From: Odoribacter sp.
Lineage (GTDB): Bacteria; Bacteroidota; Bacteroidia; Bacteroidales; Prolixibacteraceae
Length of the DNA: 64,000 nt
Assembly: GCA_013824715.1 (NCBI GenBank)
Contig: PNOH01000001.1
Coordinates: 62,001 to 126,000, forward strand
Direction of reading: 5' to 3'
Below, piece by piece: positions 15,842 through 25,223 of this stretch. The position numbers were made by a program, and so were the translations under genes. The notes beneath the pieces are model-generated. The model was not told where the DNA came from. It did not search any database and saw nothing but the letters and a program-made list of their open reading frames with translations. Position 1 is the first letter of the stretch; each line of letters begins with the position of its first letter.

Positions 15842-18307
15842 TCACTTAATCAATATTTTTCGGAAAACTGGCTGTCCGTTTTCAGGTTCAAGGGCAAATA
15901 AATACAGTCCGGGTCTGAAATTATTAACATCAACAGTGGACTGAAAGAAGTTGTTGCCCACCGAAAATTGTTGACTGAACACCAGCATACCTGATGAATT
16001 ATATGCTTTCAACACCAGCTTTTCAATCCTGTTTTTTGTCTGAAACTGAATATTTAGCAGATCGGATGCAGGAACCGGAAAGAAAAGCACTTCGCCTGAA
16101 GAAAGCAGCATTGGATTCACGGCTGTACCAAAATCCTGAATTGCCAGGTTGTCGATCATCCATCCCCAACCATGTGAATATGGATCAGAAAACAAGCGGA
16201 ACCTGATCTGAATGGTATCGCCGGCAATAAAATTCTTATTGGCCAGCAAATCAATTTCACGTTTCACAAACATATCTTTAGTAGGCACTGCGGCGCTGTT
16301 CTGACCGAACATTTTACTATTGAACAAATCGAACCACGATTTCTGGGAATTGCTGTCATATCCGTCAAGCAGGGGTTTCCAATTTGTTCCACCATCTTTC
16401 GAACCTTCAACGATCACATAGTCCCAAAAATTTTCGTCACCAAATTTAGTACCCGGATCACCCGGCTCAACCAAAACAATTTCGTCGAAAGTCATCTTGC
16501 CTCCTGTTTTCAGGATAATCGGGTATTTCAGAATAGTGGTAAAGTTAAAATTCATATCGTCGGTATCAGGACTTTTATAAGGATGTGCCGAATTCAAAGC
16601 CGGACTATCAAAACCTGTGACGGTATTAATGGTAAAATCGGCACTGATAAAGTCAAGAGTTTCTGAATTGAAATTGTTGACATACTTATCCACTGGTTTT
16701 TGAATACCTTGAATGTAAAAAGTATTGTATCCGCTAATGGGTAAACGCCCGATATTACTATTTGAGGAAACATCGGTTGCTACAACACGGTACTGAACTT
16801 TATCTCCATCCTTAACCGATCCTTCAGGAAAAACCAAATTCCCGGTGTACAAATCGTTGGTGTCATTGTTTAATTTAAGGGTTTTTATTAATCCGCCATT
16901 TACAAAATATTCAAGACTAACCGATTTTATGCCCATATTATCGGTAGCTTCAACATCAATTTTCGCCGACAAACTGGTGGTTAGCATATATTTGACCGGT
17001 TCATGCTTCAAAACAGGAACATCTTTATCGGGCCCAATTTTGAAACTCAAATAACGTGTTGGAGCCTTGGATGGAAATTTAAAGCTCCTTTTTTTCACAT
17101 CGGTGGCAGAAAAATAATATCGGATTTCACCATTAAGGTTTTGAGGTAATTGGGCATTAAATATTGTTGGCACATTGGTAACCTTTAACCTGATCGAATC
17201 TGTTTTTGCAAAGCTGCCCGACAAATAGTATAAATAGTTTCTGGTCGAATCAAGGTCAAAATCACTTTCAATTTTCGCATCAACATTGATTGGCGCTGAT
17301 ATAAACTCAATATCTTTCAGTTGTTTGTGATTGATTGTGATTGTTTTCCAGCCCATATCGTACATCATGGCCAGCGAATTGGGCCCCGGATTGTGAATGG
17401 CCTCTCCTTTTCCGGTAAACGGTGTCATCAGCGAATTCGGATCGCCGTTAGAATAAGTGGCGTCGTCGAGATGATAAATGCTTGAGCCGGCATCCCAGGT
17501 AGTCGGTGCGTAAAGTCTGGGGAGACTACCTTCAACCAGTTTAGTGTCAAATTCCAACCAACCCGAAGTTAAGCCCAGATTCAAAGCGATGGAAGGATTT
17601 TGGAAAATACTCGTATTCACTAACCGGTCGCCATTTTTATTTTCAACAAACTGATCAAAAGCGGCAGATAATCCATCATCACCATATCCCCCTCTTCCGC
17701 GACTTGAATAAAAATATCCGGAGTAACCCAGCCCATGAGTCAATTCGTGCAGAACAGTGGAAACAAAATCGTATTGGTTGGCCGGTGTTTTTCCGTCAGT
17801 TCCGAAATACCAGTTGCTGACATCTTTGTTGAAGGCGGCAGTAATATCATATTCAGAAGTTAAATTGACTTCTTCGCCCAACATTTTCTCGACCAATGCC
17901 ACCGGATAATAACAATTCCATATTTGGGTAGAGTTGAAATTTTTTAAGTAATCGGACGGTCCGCAGCTTCCTAAAACACCACTATTAAGACTTTTCATAC
18001 TGGCCTTAACACGAATAGGAACGGGAGAATAAATCAGATTTTGCCAGATATCAACAGCAAATTGAAATGCCTGTTTCGCTTCAGGGGAAAAATCAATATA
18101 GCTGACTTCAATGGTAGCTTTTTTTAATGAGCCGGATTTCAAGTTCCCGGGATTTCCGGCTGGAGGTTTGATAAAGGAATGATAAGATTCGTGAGATGCA
18201 TAACATACCAGGGGAGGCAATTTAATTCTTTCCTTATTCCATGATTCCTTCCCAAAACTCCACGCTCCCGATATAAGGAACAAAATTACAATCAGCTTTA
18301 TCCTCAT
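15842..18307 (-). CDS. Secreted zinc metalloprotease with type IX secretion sorting tail
   Basis: An 821-residue protein with an N-terminal signal peptide (LIVILFLISGAWSFG). Near residue 187 it has HELTHGLGYSG, an HExxHxxG zinc-protease motif, set in a region typical of astacin/metzincin-like secreted peptidases. The middle part has Ig-like or jelly-roll strands (EVSYIDF, VSLEYFVNGG, RFRLFSDPYSHGWGWMIDN). The last ~80 residues, from FFPVPASDLLNIQF to GLYLFALEPENG and a basic FRKILIK end, are a type A sorting domain, so the enzyme should leave the cell by the type IX system and be anchored or released. The protein substrate is unknown. It is a single gene with its own candidate promoter. Confidence 0.85.
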   Translation of the reverse strand: MRIKLIVILFLISGAWSFGKESWNKERIKLPPLVCYASHESYHSFIKPPAGNPGNLKSGSLKKATIEVSYIDFSPEAKQAFQFAVDIWQNLIYSPVPIRVKASMKSLNSGVLGSCGPSDYLKNFNSTQIWNCYYPVALVEKMLGEEVNLTSEYDITAAFNKDVSNWYFGTDGKTPANQYDFVSTVLHELTHGLGYSGYFYSSRGRGGYGDDGLSAAFDQFVENKNGDRLVNTSIFQNPSIALNLGLTSGWLEFDTKLVEGSLPRLYAPTTWDAGSSIYHLDDATYSNGDPNSLMTPFTGKGEAIHNPGPNSLAMMYDMGWKTITINHKQLKDIEFISAPINVDAKIESDFDLDSTRNYLYYLSGSFAKTDSIRLKVTNVPTIFNAQLPQNLNGEIRYYFSATDVKKRSFKFPSKAPTRYLSFKIGPDKDVPVLKHEPVKYMLTTSLSAKIDVEATDNMGIKSVSLEYFVNGGLIKTLKLNNDTNDLYTGNLVFPEGSVKDGDKVQYRVVATDVSSNSNIGRLPISGYNTFYIQGIQKPVDKYVNNFNSETLDFISADFTINTVTGFDSPALNSAHPYKSPDTDDMNFNFTTILKYPIILKTGGKMTFDEIVLVEPGDPGTKFGDENFWDYVIVEGSKDGGTNWKPLLDGYDSNSQKSWFDLFNSKMFGQNSAAVPTKDMFVKREIDLLANKNFIAGDTIQIRFRLFSDPYSHGWGWMIDNLAIQDFGTAVNPMLLSSGEVLFFPVPASDLLNIQFQTKNRIEKLVLKAYNSSGMLVFSQQFSVGNNFFQSTVDVNNFRPGLYLFALEPENGQPVFRKILIK

Positions 18308-18344
18308 TTTATAAATATGTTATTAACCAATAGTTTACAAGTCT

Positions 18345-18372
18345 CAAATTTAATTGCTATAATGACAATCAA
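18345..18372 (-). promoter_or_regulatory. Candidate promoter of the metalloprotease gene
   Basis: On the minus strand, TTG (18370-18372), a 17-base spacer and TAAATTTG (18345-18352) resemble the Bacteroidetes -33/-7 boxes. A start near 18338 leaves a leader of about 30 bases before the ATG at 18307. Confidence 0.4.
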
Positions 18373-18461
18373 GAAAATAATTGACCTAAAAATACCACAA
18401 AAGACCTATTTTCAGGACAATCTGAATTCAAAAGCAACCGAATTAATAGCAATTTTTAATC

Positions 18462-18469
18462 TATATTTG
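18462..18469 (+). promoter_or_regulatory. Candidate -7 box of the GH32 gene
   Basis: TATATTTG fits TAnnTTTG and lies 31 bases before the ATG at 18501. No clear -33 box is visible at the usual distance. Confidence 0.35.
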
Positions 18470-18500
18470 CCTGTATTACATTCTCATTAACAATTCAGCT

Positions 18501-19952
18501 ATGAAGTTTCCTTTTTTGATTCTCATTTTTTTCCTCGCATCATTGACGGTCTCAGCCGACAAGCCTGTTAAAATTTTTAATGAATTGTATCGCCCCCAGT
18601 TTCATTTTACTCCCGAAAAAAACTGGCATAACGATCCGAATGGCCTTGTCTTTTACAAAGGAGAATATCATCTGTTTTATCAGTACAATCCTTTCGGAAA
18701 TGAATGGGGCTACATGCACTGGGGACATGCAATCAGCACCGATCTGGTGCATTGGGAACATTTGCCAATCGCCTTGTTTCCGGATAATGATTCGAAAGAT
18801 AAAGAATTATGTACGGCTTTTTCAGGTTGTGGGTTAATTGACTACAATAACCTTACCGGATTACAAAAAGGCGAAGAAAAAACCATTTTGCTTTTTTATA
18901 CCAGCCAGAAATGCGGTCAACGACTTGCATACAGCAACGATAAAGGCAGGACCTGGCAGAAATACGATAAAAATCCGCTCATTGCATTTGATGAAACCGA
19001 TGATGCCCGCGACCCGAAAGTAATTTGGCATGAAGCAAGCAAACAGTTTGTAATGGTTTTATACTGCAAACCAAACAACGACGACAAGCAAAAGGGAGTT
19101 TCATTTTACACCTCCCAAAACCTGATTAACTGGGATTTAAAAAGTCACTTACCTGGCTTTTTTGAATGTCTGGATTTAGTTGAACTATCGGTAAACCGAA
19201 GATCGGACGATAAAAAATGGGTTTTGTTTGATGGCGATGGAAGTTATGTTATCGGTTCATTTAATGGGGAAAAGTTTGTCCCCGATTCGCCCAAAATGCC
19301 CGGCGATTTTGGCGCCAACTATTATGCCACTCAAACCTGGAGCAATATTCCGGATTCCGATGGAAGAACTATTCAGATTGCCTGGATGAAAGGAGGCGAA
19401 TTTACGGGAATGCCATTTAATGGTCAAATGACTTTCCCCTGTGAGTTATCGCTTAAAAAATTCACCGAAGGCATAAAGCTGGTTCGCAAGCCGATAAAAG
19501 AAATTGAACTTCTGCATGAGAAAGGGGAGAAATGGGAAAATGAGAACCTGATACCTGGCCTCAACAAAAACCTGACCCGGGGTGTAAAAGGAGATTGCAT
19601 CCACATCATTGGTAGCTTTAAAATAAAATCGGCAGATAGTTTTGGATTTGTAATTCGGTTAGACAAAAAAAACAACGGAACAGAACTTATGTATAACGTA
19701 AAGGCAAAGACACTGAGTTGCATGGGAAAATCAGCGGTCGTTGAGCCTGTTGATGGCGTACTGAAACTCGAAATCCTTATCGACAGAAGTTCAATTGAAA
19801 TATTTGCCAACGAAGGTAAAGTTGTAATGAGTTCATGTTTTTCTCCTCTTGAAAACGCAAATGGATTATATCTTTTCAATACGGGCGGCGAAATACTCGT
19901 TGAAAAACTTGAAATTTATACAATGAAATCAATTTGGGAAACAAAAAAATAA
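18501..19952 (+). CDS. GH32 beta-fructosidase (levanase/inulinase/sucrose-hydrolase type)
   Basis: A 483-residue protein with a signal peptide (FLILIFFLASLTVSA). The catalytic five-bladed propeller shows WHNDPNG (nucleophile Asp, about residue 49), the ARDPK transition-state motif and FECLDL, the EC-containing acid/base motif, here with Leu where Pro is usual. A C-terminal beta-sandwich follows (SSIEIFANEGKVVMSS). It should cleave terminal beta-fructose from fructans or sucrose in the periplasm or outside. The exact substrate cannot be told from these motifs. It stands five bases ahead of threonine dehydrogenase with no SusC/D pair, fructokinase or transporter beside it, so it is not in a typical fructan utilisation locus. 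Confidence 0.93.
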   Translation: MKFPFLILIFFLASLTVSADKPVKIFNELYRPQFHFTPEKNWHNDPNGLVFYKGEYHLFYQYNPFGNEWGYMHWGHAISTDLVHWEHLPIALFPDNDSKDKELCTAFSGCGLIDYNNLTGLQKGEEKTILLFYTSQKCGQRLAYSNDKGRTWQKYDKNPLIAFDETDDARDPKVIWHEASKQFVMVLYCKPNNDDKQKGVSFYTSQNLINWDLKSHLPGFFECLDLVELSVNRRSDDKKWVLFDGDGSYVIGSFNGEKFVPDSPKMPGDFGANYYATQTWSNIPDSDGRTIQIAWMKGGEFTGMPFNGQMTFPCELSLKKFTEGIKLVRKPIKEIELLHEKGEKWENENLIPGLNKNLTRGVKGDCIHIIGSFKIKSADSFGFVIRLDKKNNGTELMYNVKAKTLSCMGKSAVVEPVDGVLKLEILIDRSSIEIFANEGKVVMSSCFSPLENANGLYLFNTGGEILVEKLEIYTMKSIWETKK

Positions 19953-19957
19953 CGAAT

Positions 19958-20986
19958 ATGAAAGCAATAGTAAAAATCAAGCCTGAAAAAGGAATATGGA
20001 TGGCCGATGTTCCAATGCCCTTGGTTGGTCCGAATGATGTTCTGATAAAGGTTAAAAAATCAGCAATTTGTGGAACCGATCTGCATATCTACAAATGGGA
20101 CGAATGGGCGCAGAATACCATAAAAACTCCACTGGTAATTGGTCACGAATACATGGGAATTGTTGTCGAAAAAGGTTCAGAGGTTTCGCGTGTTCACCTC
20201 GGTGAACGGGTAACTGTCGAAGGCCATATTTCATGCGGATTTTGCCGGAATTGCCGTCGTGGCCGTCAGCACATCTGCGATCATACGATTGGGATAGGGG
20301 TCAGCCGCGACGGAGGTTTCGCCGAATATGTTTCGGTACCTGCCTCAAACGTTCTGAAAGTGGATGAGCGGATTTCGGACGATCTCATGTCGGTGATGGA
20401 TCCGCTGGGAAATGCCACCCACACCGCACTTTCATTCCCTTTGCTGGGAGAAGATGTGCTGATCACTGGAATTGGAGGCCCAATCGGAGCGATGGCTACA
20501 GCAGTTTGTAAATTCGCCGGAGCCAGATATATTGTTGGCACTGATTTGAGCGAATATCGCCGTAATCTGGCACTCAAAATGGGGGCAACCAAAGTTATTG
20601 ATCCGCGCAAAGAAAGTATTAAAGACGCCATGAAATCGCTCGGTATGGTTGGTGGCTTCGATATTGGTCTGGAATGCAGCGGATCGGCAACCGCTTTTAG
20701 CGATATGGTGGAAAATATGTACAACGGCGGAAAAGTTTCACTACTTGGACTTTTACCTTCTTCAACCCAATTGAACTGGAGTAAATTAATATTTAAAGGA
20801 CTGACCCTTAAAGGAATATATGGACGTGAAATGTACGAAACCTGGTACCAGATGGAAATGATGCTTTCACATGGCCTTGATATTAGTCCGGTAATCACTC
20901 ATCGTTTTCCTGCCGATGATTTTCTGCAAGCTTTCCAAATCATGGAAGAAGGTAATTGTGGGAAAATAATTCTGAATTGGGACTAA
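19958..20986 (+). CDS. tdh: L-threonine 3-dehydrogenase
   Basis: A 342-residue zinc-dependent medium-chain dehydrogenase that converts L-threonine to 2-amino-3-ketobutyrate with NAD. I chose the ATG at 19958 (MKAIVKIKPEKGIWM) because it aligns with the E. coli enzyme; eight in-frame codons upstream are unlikely. The catalytic zinc ligands lie in AICGTD and GHEYMG, the four structural Cys in SCGFCRNCRRGRQHIC, and the Rossmann loop at GIGGPIGAMA. The stretch KGIYGREMYETWYQMEMM is typical of Tdh and separates it from sorbitol dehydrogenases. It lies five bases after the GH32 gene and probably shares its transcript. The ligase normally paired with it (kbl) is not nearby. Confidence 0.93.
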   Translation: MKAIVKIKPEKGIWMADVPMPLVGPNDVLIKVKKSAICGTDLHIYKWDEWAQNTIKTPLVIGHEYMGIVVEKGSEVSRVHLGERVTVEGHISCGFCRNCRRGRQHICDHTIGIGVSRDGGFAEYVSVPASNVLKVDERISDDLMSVMDPLGNATHTALSFPLLGEDVLITGIGGPIGAMATAVCKFAGARYIVGTDLSEYRRNLALKMGATKVIDPRKESIKDAMKSLGMVGGFDIGLECSGSATAFSDMVENMYNGGKVSLLGLLPSSTQLNWSKLIFKGLTLKGIYGREMYETWYQMEMMLSHGLDISPVITHRFPADDFLQAFQIMEEGNCGKIILNWD

Positions 20987-20991
20987 AAGTA

Positions 20992-21759
20992 TCAAAAATC
21001 CATATCTACAACCACCGGACAATGATCAGAATGAACTGCCGAAGGAATTATCTTTGCATTTAATATTTTATCTTTTAACTCATTGGTAACCATGTGGTAA
21101 TCAATGCGCCATCCCTTGTTATTCTGTCTTGCTCCTGCCCTGTAACTCCACCATGAATATTGATGTGGTTCAGAATTAATTTCCCGAAAACTATCGACAT
21201 ATCCATCGTCAACAAATCTGGAAAACCATTCACGTTCTTCAGGCAAAAAACCAGACGTATTCCCTTGTTTTTCAGGATTATGAATATCAATCCAAAGCCG
21301 GCAAATATTATAGTCACCAGAAACAATTAGTTTGGATCGTGTTTTTCTAAGTTCGTTCAGATATCCATGAAAATCGGTAAGAAATTCCATTTTGTATTCC
21401 TGCCTCACCCCTCCGGTGGTACCAGAAGGAAAATAGACACTAATTACCGAAATATCACCAAAATCAGCTCTGATTACACGACCTTCAATATCGTATTTTG
21501 AATTACCCATACCATAAATAACCCGATCGGGTTTCTGCTTAGTAAATATTGCGACTCCGCTGTATCCAGGTTTAATCGCTGAAGCCGCATAACCGAAATA
21601 GCCCAGATTTTCAAAATCAGTTTCCTGCATTTGCCCTGGTTGAGCTTTAGTTTCCTGGAAACAAATGATGTCCGGTTCAACCTCAGTTAAGAAGTTAATT
21701 AATCCTTTACTTAAAGCAGACCGAATCCCATTAACGTTATAGGTTAAAATCCTTTTCAC
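20992..21759 (-). CDS. xth: Exodeoxyribonuclease III
   Basis: A 255-residue AP endonuclease/3'-5' exonuclease for base-excision repair. The family motifs are in order: TYNVNGIRSAL, CFQETKAQ (catalytic Glu near 36), SGDYNICRLWIDIHNPE (Asp and Asn of the active site), and the C-terminal AVHSDHCPVVVD with the catalytic Asp-His pair. Trp and Arg residues in FRWWSYR-like DNA-contact positions are present as YSWWSYRAGAR. The gene converges on tdh with only five bases between the stops and diverges from rsgA. Confidence 0.95.
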   Translation of the reverse strand: MKRILTYNVNGIRSALSKGLINFLTEVEPDIICFQETKAQPGQMQETDFENLGYFGYAASAIKPGYSGVAIFTKQKPDRVIYGMGNSKYDIEGRVIRADFGDISVISVYFPSGTTGGVRQEYKMEFLTDFHGYLNELRKTRSKLIVSGDYNICRLWIDIHNPEKQGNTSGFLPEEREWFSRFVDDGYVDSFREINSEPHQYSWWSYRAGARQNNKGWRIDYHMVTNELKDKILNAKIIPSAVHSDHCPVVVDMDF

Positions 21760-21768
21760 AATTTTTAG

Positions 21769-21776
21769 TACTTTTG
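21769..21776 (+). promoter_or_regulatory. Candidate -7 box upstream of rsgA
   Basis: TACTTTTG fits TAnnTTTG and lies 58 bases before the TTG start of rsgA. There is no convincing -33 box. Confidence 0.3.
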
Positions 21777-21833
21777 ATTCATATTAAACGAGTTGCTAAA
21801 GTATAACGAATAAAATTAAAGAGAAAATATACA

Positions 21834-22778
21834 TTGAAAAAAGGTATTGTCATCAAATCAACTGGTAGTTGGTACACGGTAAAAACAGAAGAAGGTAATT
21901 TTATTGAAAGCAGAATAAAAGGAAATTTGCGGCTTAAAGGAATTAGAAGCACCAATCCAATTGCCGTTGGAGATCAGGTTGAATTAACTGAAACAAAAGA
22001 AGATAACAATGCCGATGGACTGTCGGTTGGCCTCATTTCGAAAATATTTCCACGAAAAAACTACATTATTCGTAAGTCGCCGAATCTATCCAAAGAATCC
22101 CACATTATTGCTGCTAATATTGATCAGGCTTTTTTGATCGTTACTATTCAATATCCAGTAACTACGACCACTTTTATCGACAGGTTCCTTGTCTCTGCTG
22201 AAGCATACCGAATACCCTGTCATGTAATTTTCAATAAAATTGATCTTTACAATGAAGAACAAACTAATTTAATGAATTCATTAATTGACATTTATGAAAA
22301 TGCCGGATATCAATGCCTGAAGATATCGGCACAAACACTTATCGGGATCGAGGAACTAAAATCCATGATGATCAACAAAACGAATGTATTTTCAGGTCAT
22401 TCAGGAGTCGGGAAATCAACAATCATAAATATTCTTCATCCACTTGGAAACTTAAAAACCGGAGAGATTTCTGAAGCACATTATTCCGGAAAACATACAA
22501 CCACCAACTCCGAAATGTATGAATTTGAATTTGGCGGATTTATTATCGACACACCAGGCATAAAAGGCTTTGGAGTACTCGAAATGGAAAAGGAAGAAAT
22601 TTCACACTATTTCCCGGAAATATTCAGACTGCTAAATGAATGTCAGTACTACAATTGCACACACACCCACGAACCTCAGTGTGCTGTGAAAAAATCAGTT
22701 GAAGAAGGGAAAATTGCGCTGAGCAGGTACCATTCTTACCTTGGATTACTTGAAGGTGAAGAAAAGTATCGGAATTAA
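21834..22778 (+). CDS. rsgA: Ribosome small-subunit-dependent GTPase A
   Basis: A 314-residue circularly permuted GTPase that helps late 30S maturation. An N-terminal OB-fold (about 1-75) is followed by G4 FNKIDL, then G1 GHSGVGKST and G3 DTPG, and the zinc finger CQYYNCTHTHEPQC. The start is a TTG at 21834: no ATG is in frame nearby and the N-terminus KKGIVIKSTGSWYTV aligns with the family. A purine-rich AAAGAGAAAA stretch lies about ten bases upstream. It diverges from xth. Confidence 0.95.
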   Translation: MKKGIVIKSTGSWYTVKTEEGNFIESRIKGNLRLKGIRSTNPIAVGDQVELTETKEDNNADGLSVGLISKIFPRKNYIIRKSPNLSKESHIIAANIDQAFLIVTIQYPVTTTTFIDRFLVSAEAYRIPCHVIFNKIDLYNEEQTNLMNSLIDIYENAGYQCLKISAQTLIGIEELKSMMINKTNVFSGHSGVGKSTIINILHPLGNLKTGEISEAHYSGKHTTTNSEMYEFEFGGFIIDTPGIKGFGVLEMEKEEISHYFPEIFRLLNECQYYNCTHTHEPQCAVKKSVEEGKIALSRYHSYLGLLEGEEKYRN

Positions 22779-22842
22779 CCTATTTCAATTCAAGAATGCA
22801 ATGCTATTAGTTCAAATAAAATGCCGATTAAGCTGATTTATT

Positions 22843-24651
22843 TCAGTCTGTTAGCTTATAAAAATCAAAGACTATACGTGCTTTAGAATCGCCTATTTCA
22901 TTAGCCACGTCCTGGTAGCTGTGTTTTTTCATGTTCTCAACGCTTTTAAATCGCTTCAGAATTGCTGTTATTGTTTTTTCTCCTATTCCGGAAATGCTTT
23001 CCAGTTCAGATTTGACAAAATCTCCTGATCGCTTGTTTCGATGAAAGGTAATTCCGAACCGGTGCGCCTCATCGCGCAACTGTTGAATAATTTTTAAGGT
23101 CTCCGAATTTTTATCCAAATACAATGGAACAGAATCTCCCGGAAAATAAATCTCCTCCAAACGTTTTGCAATTCCTATGACTGATATCTTTCCACGAAGA
23201 TCAAGTTTCTCCAGAGCATTTAATGCTGCACCCAACTGCCCTTTGCCTCCATCAATAACGATCAGTTGCGGCAACGACTGTTCTTCTTCTAACAATCGTT
23301 TATATCTCCGGAAAACGACTTCCTCCATCGAAGCAAAATCATTTGGGCCCTCAACTGATTTGACATTGAAATGACGGTAATCTTTTTTTGATGGACGTGT
23401 GTTTTTAAAAACAACACATGAAGAAACCGGATTTGTCCCTTGCAGATTACTGTTGTCGAAACATTCTATGTGTACCGGTTGGACTTTAAGCTGAAGATCC
23501 TTTTGTATAGTTTCCAAAATTCTGGATGTATTTTTCTCAGTTTTTGAAACCAACTGATGTTTCATCTTCTCGATCCGGTAGTATTTTGCATTACGTTCAG
23601 AAAGTTCAAGAAGTTTTTTTTTGTCCCCCTGTTTCGGTATTTGAATTTTAACACCTTCTAATTGGATATCTATTTTAAGAGGAACCAAAATCTCTTTTGC
23701 ATTGCTGAAAATTTTTTGTCTTATATCCACAATGGCAAATTCCAAAAGCTCGTCAGGCGATTCATCCAGGACTTTCTTTATTTCCATGGTGTAGGTCTGT
23801 ATAATAGCACCACGAATGATTTTAAGATAATTCACGTATGCAAAAGCTTCATCCACCTCAATAGTGAAAACATCCACATCGTTTATAGTATTACTGACTA
23901 CCGTTGAGCGGGATTGAAACTTTTCAAGTAAATCAAGTTTTTCTTTCACAATAGCTGCATCCTCAAACTTCATTTCAACGGAATACTGTCGCATTAAATC
24001 CTTGAGATATTTGATCACTCCGGTGATGTTACCTTTCAATATCTCCTTTATCTGATCAATGCTTTTCTGGTAGTTGTCAAACTCAATTTTACCAATACAT
24101 GGAGCATTGCAATTACCTATATGATATTCCAGACATACTCTGAATTTTTTCTGACGAATATTTTCTTCTGACAGGTTCAACTTACAATTCCGCAGTTTGA
24201 ACAGTTTGCGAAAAAGATCGAGTAACATCCGAACGGTTAATATAGAAGTATATGGTCCGAAATAAGTTGACCCGTCGCGTATCACATTTCTGGTTTGAAA
24301 GACCCTGGGAAAAGGTTCGTTTTTAATAACTATCCACGGATAGGTTTTATCATCCTTTAGCCGGATATTATATCTGGGTTGATACTTTTTTATGAGGTTG
24401 TTTTCAAGAAGCAAAGCGTCCTGCTCGGTTTCAACAACCATATGTCTGATTTCGGCAATACTTCTGACAAGTAAAGCCGTTTTCCTATTCTGTTGATTTT
24501 TGTTAAAATAGGAAGAAACTCGTTTCTTTAAATTCTTGGCTTTACCGACATAAATGATTTTTTCCAATGAATCAAAATACTGATAGATCCCTGGCTGATC
24601 AGGCAAGACAGAAACCAAAGATTTTAAATATTCAAGATTTTTCAAAACCAT
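22843..24651 (-). CDS. uvrC: Excinuclease ABC subunit C
   Basis: A 602-residue nuclease of nucleotide-excision repair that cuts on both sides of a lesion after UvrAB loading. The N-terminal GIY-YIG domain shows PGIYQYFD and IIYVGKAKNLKKR; a Cys-rich segment (CRVCLEYHIGNCNAPC-like, residues about 155-175) follows; the UVR domain is at about 205-240; the RNase H-like C-terminal nuclease has HIECFDNSN and VIDGGKGQL; two helix-hairpin-helix motifs end the protein (SISGIGEKTITAIL). Length and order are normal. It lies 24 bases after apt in an mnmG-apt-uvrC arrangement that is widely kept in this phylum. Confidence 0.97.
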   Translation of the reverse strand: MVLKNLEYLKSLVSVLPDQPGIYQYFDSLEKIIYVGKAKNLKKRVSSYFNKNQQNRKTALLVRSIAEIRHMVVETEQDALLLENNLIKKYQPRYNIRLKDDKTYPWIVIKNEPFPRVFQTRNVIRDGSTYFGPYTSILTVRMLLDLFRKLFKLRNCKLNLSEENIRQKKFRVCLEYHIGNCNAPCIGKIEFDNYQKSIDQIKEILKGNITGVIKYLKDLMRQYSVEMKFEDAAIVKEKLDLLEKFQSRSTVVSNTINDVDVFTIEVDEAFAYVNYLKIIRGAIIQTYTMEIKKVLDESPDELLEFAIVDIRQKIFSNAKEILVPLKIDIQLEGVKIQIPKQGDKKKLLELSERNAKYYRIEKMKHQLVSKTEKNTSRILETIQKDLQLKVQPVHIECFDNSNLQGTNPVSSCVVFKNTRPSKKDYRHFNVKSVEGPNDFASMEEVVFRRYKRLLEEEQSLPQLIVIDGGKGQLGAALNALEKLDLRGKISVIGIAKRLEEIYFPGDSVPLYLDKNSETLKIIQQLRDEAHRFGITFHRNKRSGDFVKSELESISGIGEKTITAILKRFKSVENMKKHSYQDVANEIGDSKARIVFDFYKLTD

Positions 24652-24675
24652 CAGAAAGAGACATTTTTGAGCAGA

Positions 24676-25194
24676 CTAATATTGAATTACGGAATGGGTA
24701 TCATAAAGGGCCAATTCTTTCTTATTATCCGTCTGAATAAAAGTTAAATCACATATAAACGAGAAATAAATGTGTTTGACATTCATTTGTTTTACTAAAT
24801 TGAGGGCTGCGAGAGCCGTGCCACCGGTAGCCAATAAATCATCATGGATTAGCACAATATCATTTTCATTCAATGCATCAATATGCATTTCAATTGTATC
24901 CACCCCATATTCCAACTCATACGATTCTTTAATGACCTTGGAAGGTAGCTTTCCTTTTTTTCGAATAGGAACAAAACCTGCATTTATACAATAAGCCACT
25001 GCTCCACCAACAATAAAGCCCCTTGACTCAAGTGAAACTATTTTTGTAATTCCTTTATCCTTATAAAATTCAGAAATTTGATCCACAACTTTTTTAAAGG
25101 CCACGCGATCCTTCAAAAGAGTTGTAATATCTTTAAAACTGATTCCTTCAAGGGGGTAATTCTCAACTGTACGAACAAAGCTTTTAAGATCCAT
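24676..25194 (-). CDS. apt: Adenine phosphoribosyltransferase
   Basis: A 172-residue purine-salvage enzyme that makes AMP from adenine and PRPP. It starts with the family pattern YPLEGISFKDITTLL, contains ESRGFIVGGAVAY and the PRPP-binding loop VLIHDDLLATGGTA. The C-terminal helix region is typical. It is encoded between mnmG and uvrC, and a parS-like palindrome occupies the gap upstream of it. Confidence 0.96.
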   Translation of the reverse strand: MDLKSFVRTVENYPLEGISFKDITTLLKDRVAFKKVVDQISEFYKDKGITKIVSLESRGFIVGGAVAYCINAGFVPIRKKGKLPSKVIKESYELEYGVDTIEMHIDALNENDIVLIHDDLLATGGTALAALNLVKQMNVKHIYFSFICDLTFIQTDNKKELALYDTHSVIQY

Positions 25195-25207
25195 AATTAT
25201 ATTTTAC

Positions 25208-25223
25208 AGTTCCACGTGGAACA
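25208..25223. promoter_or_regulatory. Candidate parS (ParB-binding) site
   Basis: AGTTCCACGTGGAACA differs at only its first base from the 16-base parS form TGTTCCACGTGGAACA; the inner 14 bases are a perfect palindrome. It fills the short gap between the mnmG stop codon and apt. parS sites cluster near the replication origin in many bacteria, and mnmG (gidA) is often origin-proximal, which supports the reading. No parA or parB gene is in the window. Confidence 0.6.

Noticed and set aside
20281-20898. 205-residue minus-strand frame inside tdh
   Set aside because: Shadow of the tdh coding pattern; no domain and no start signal.
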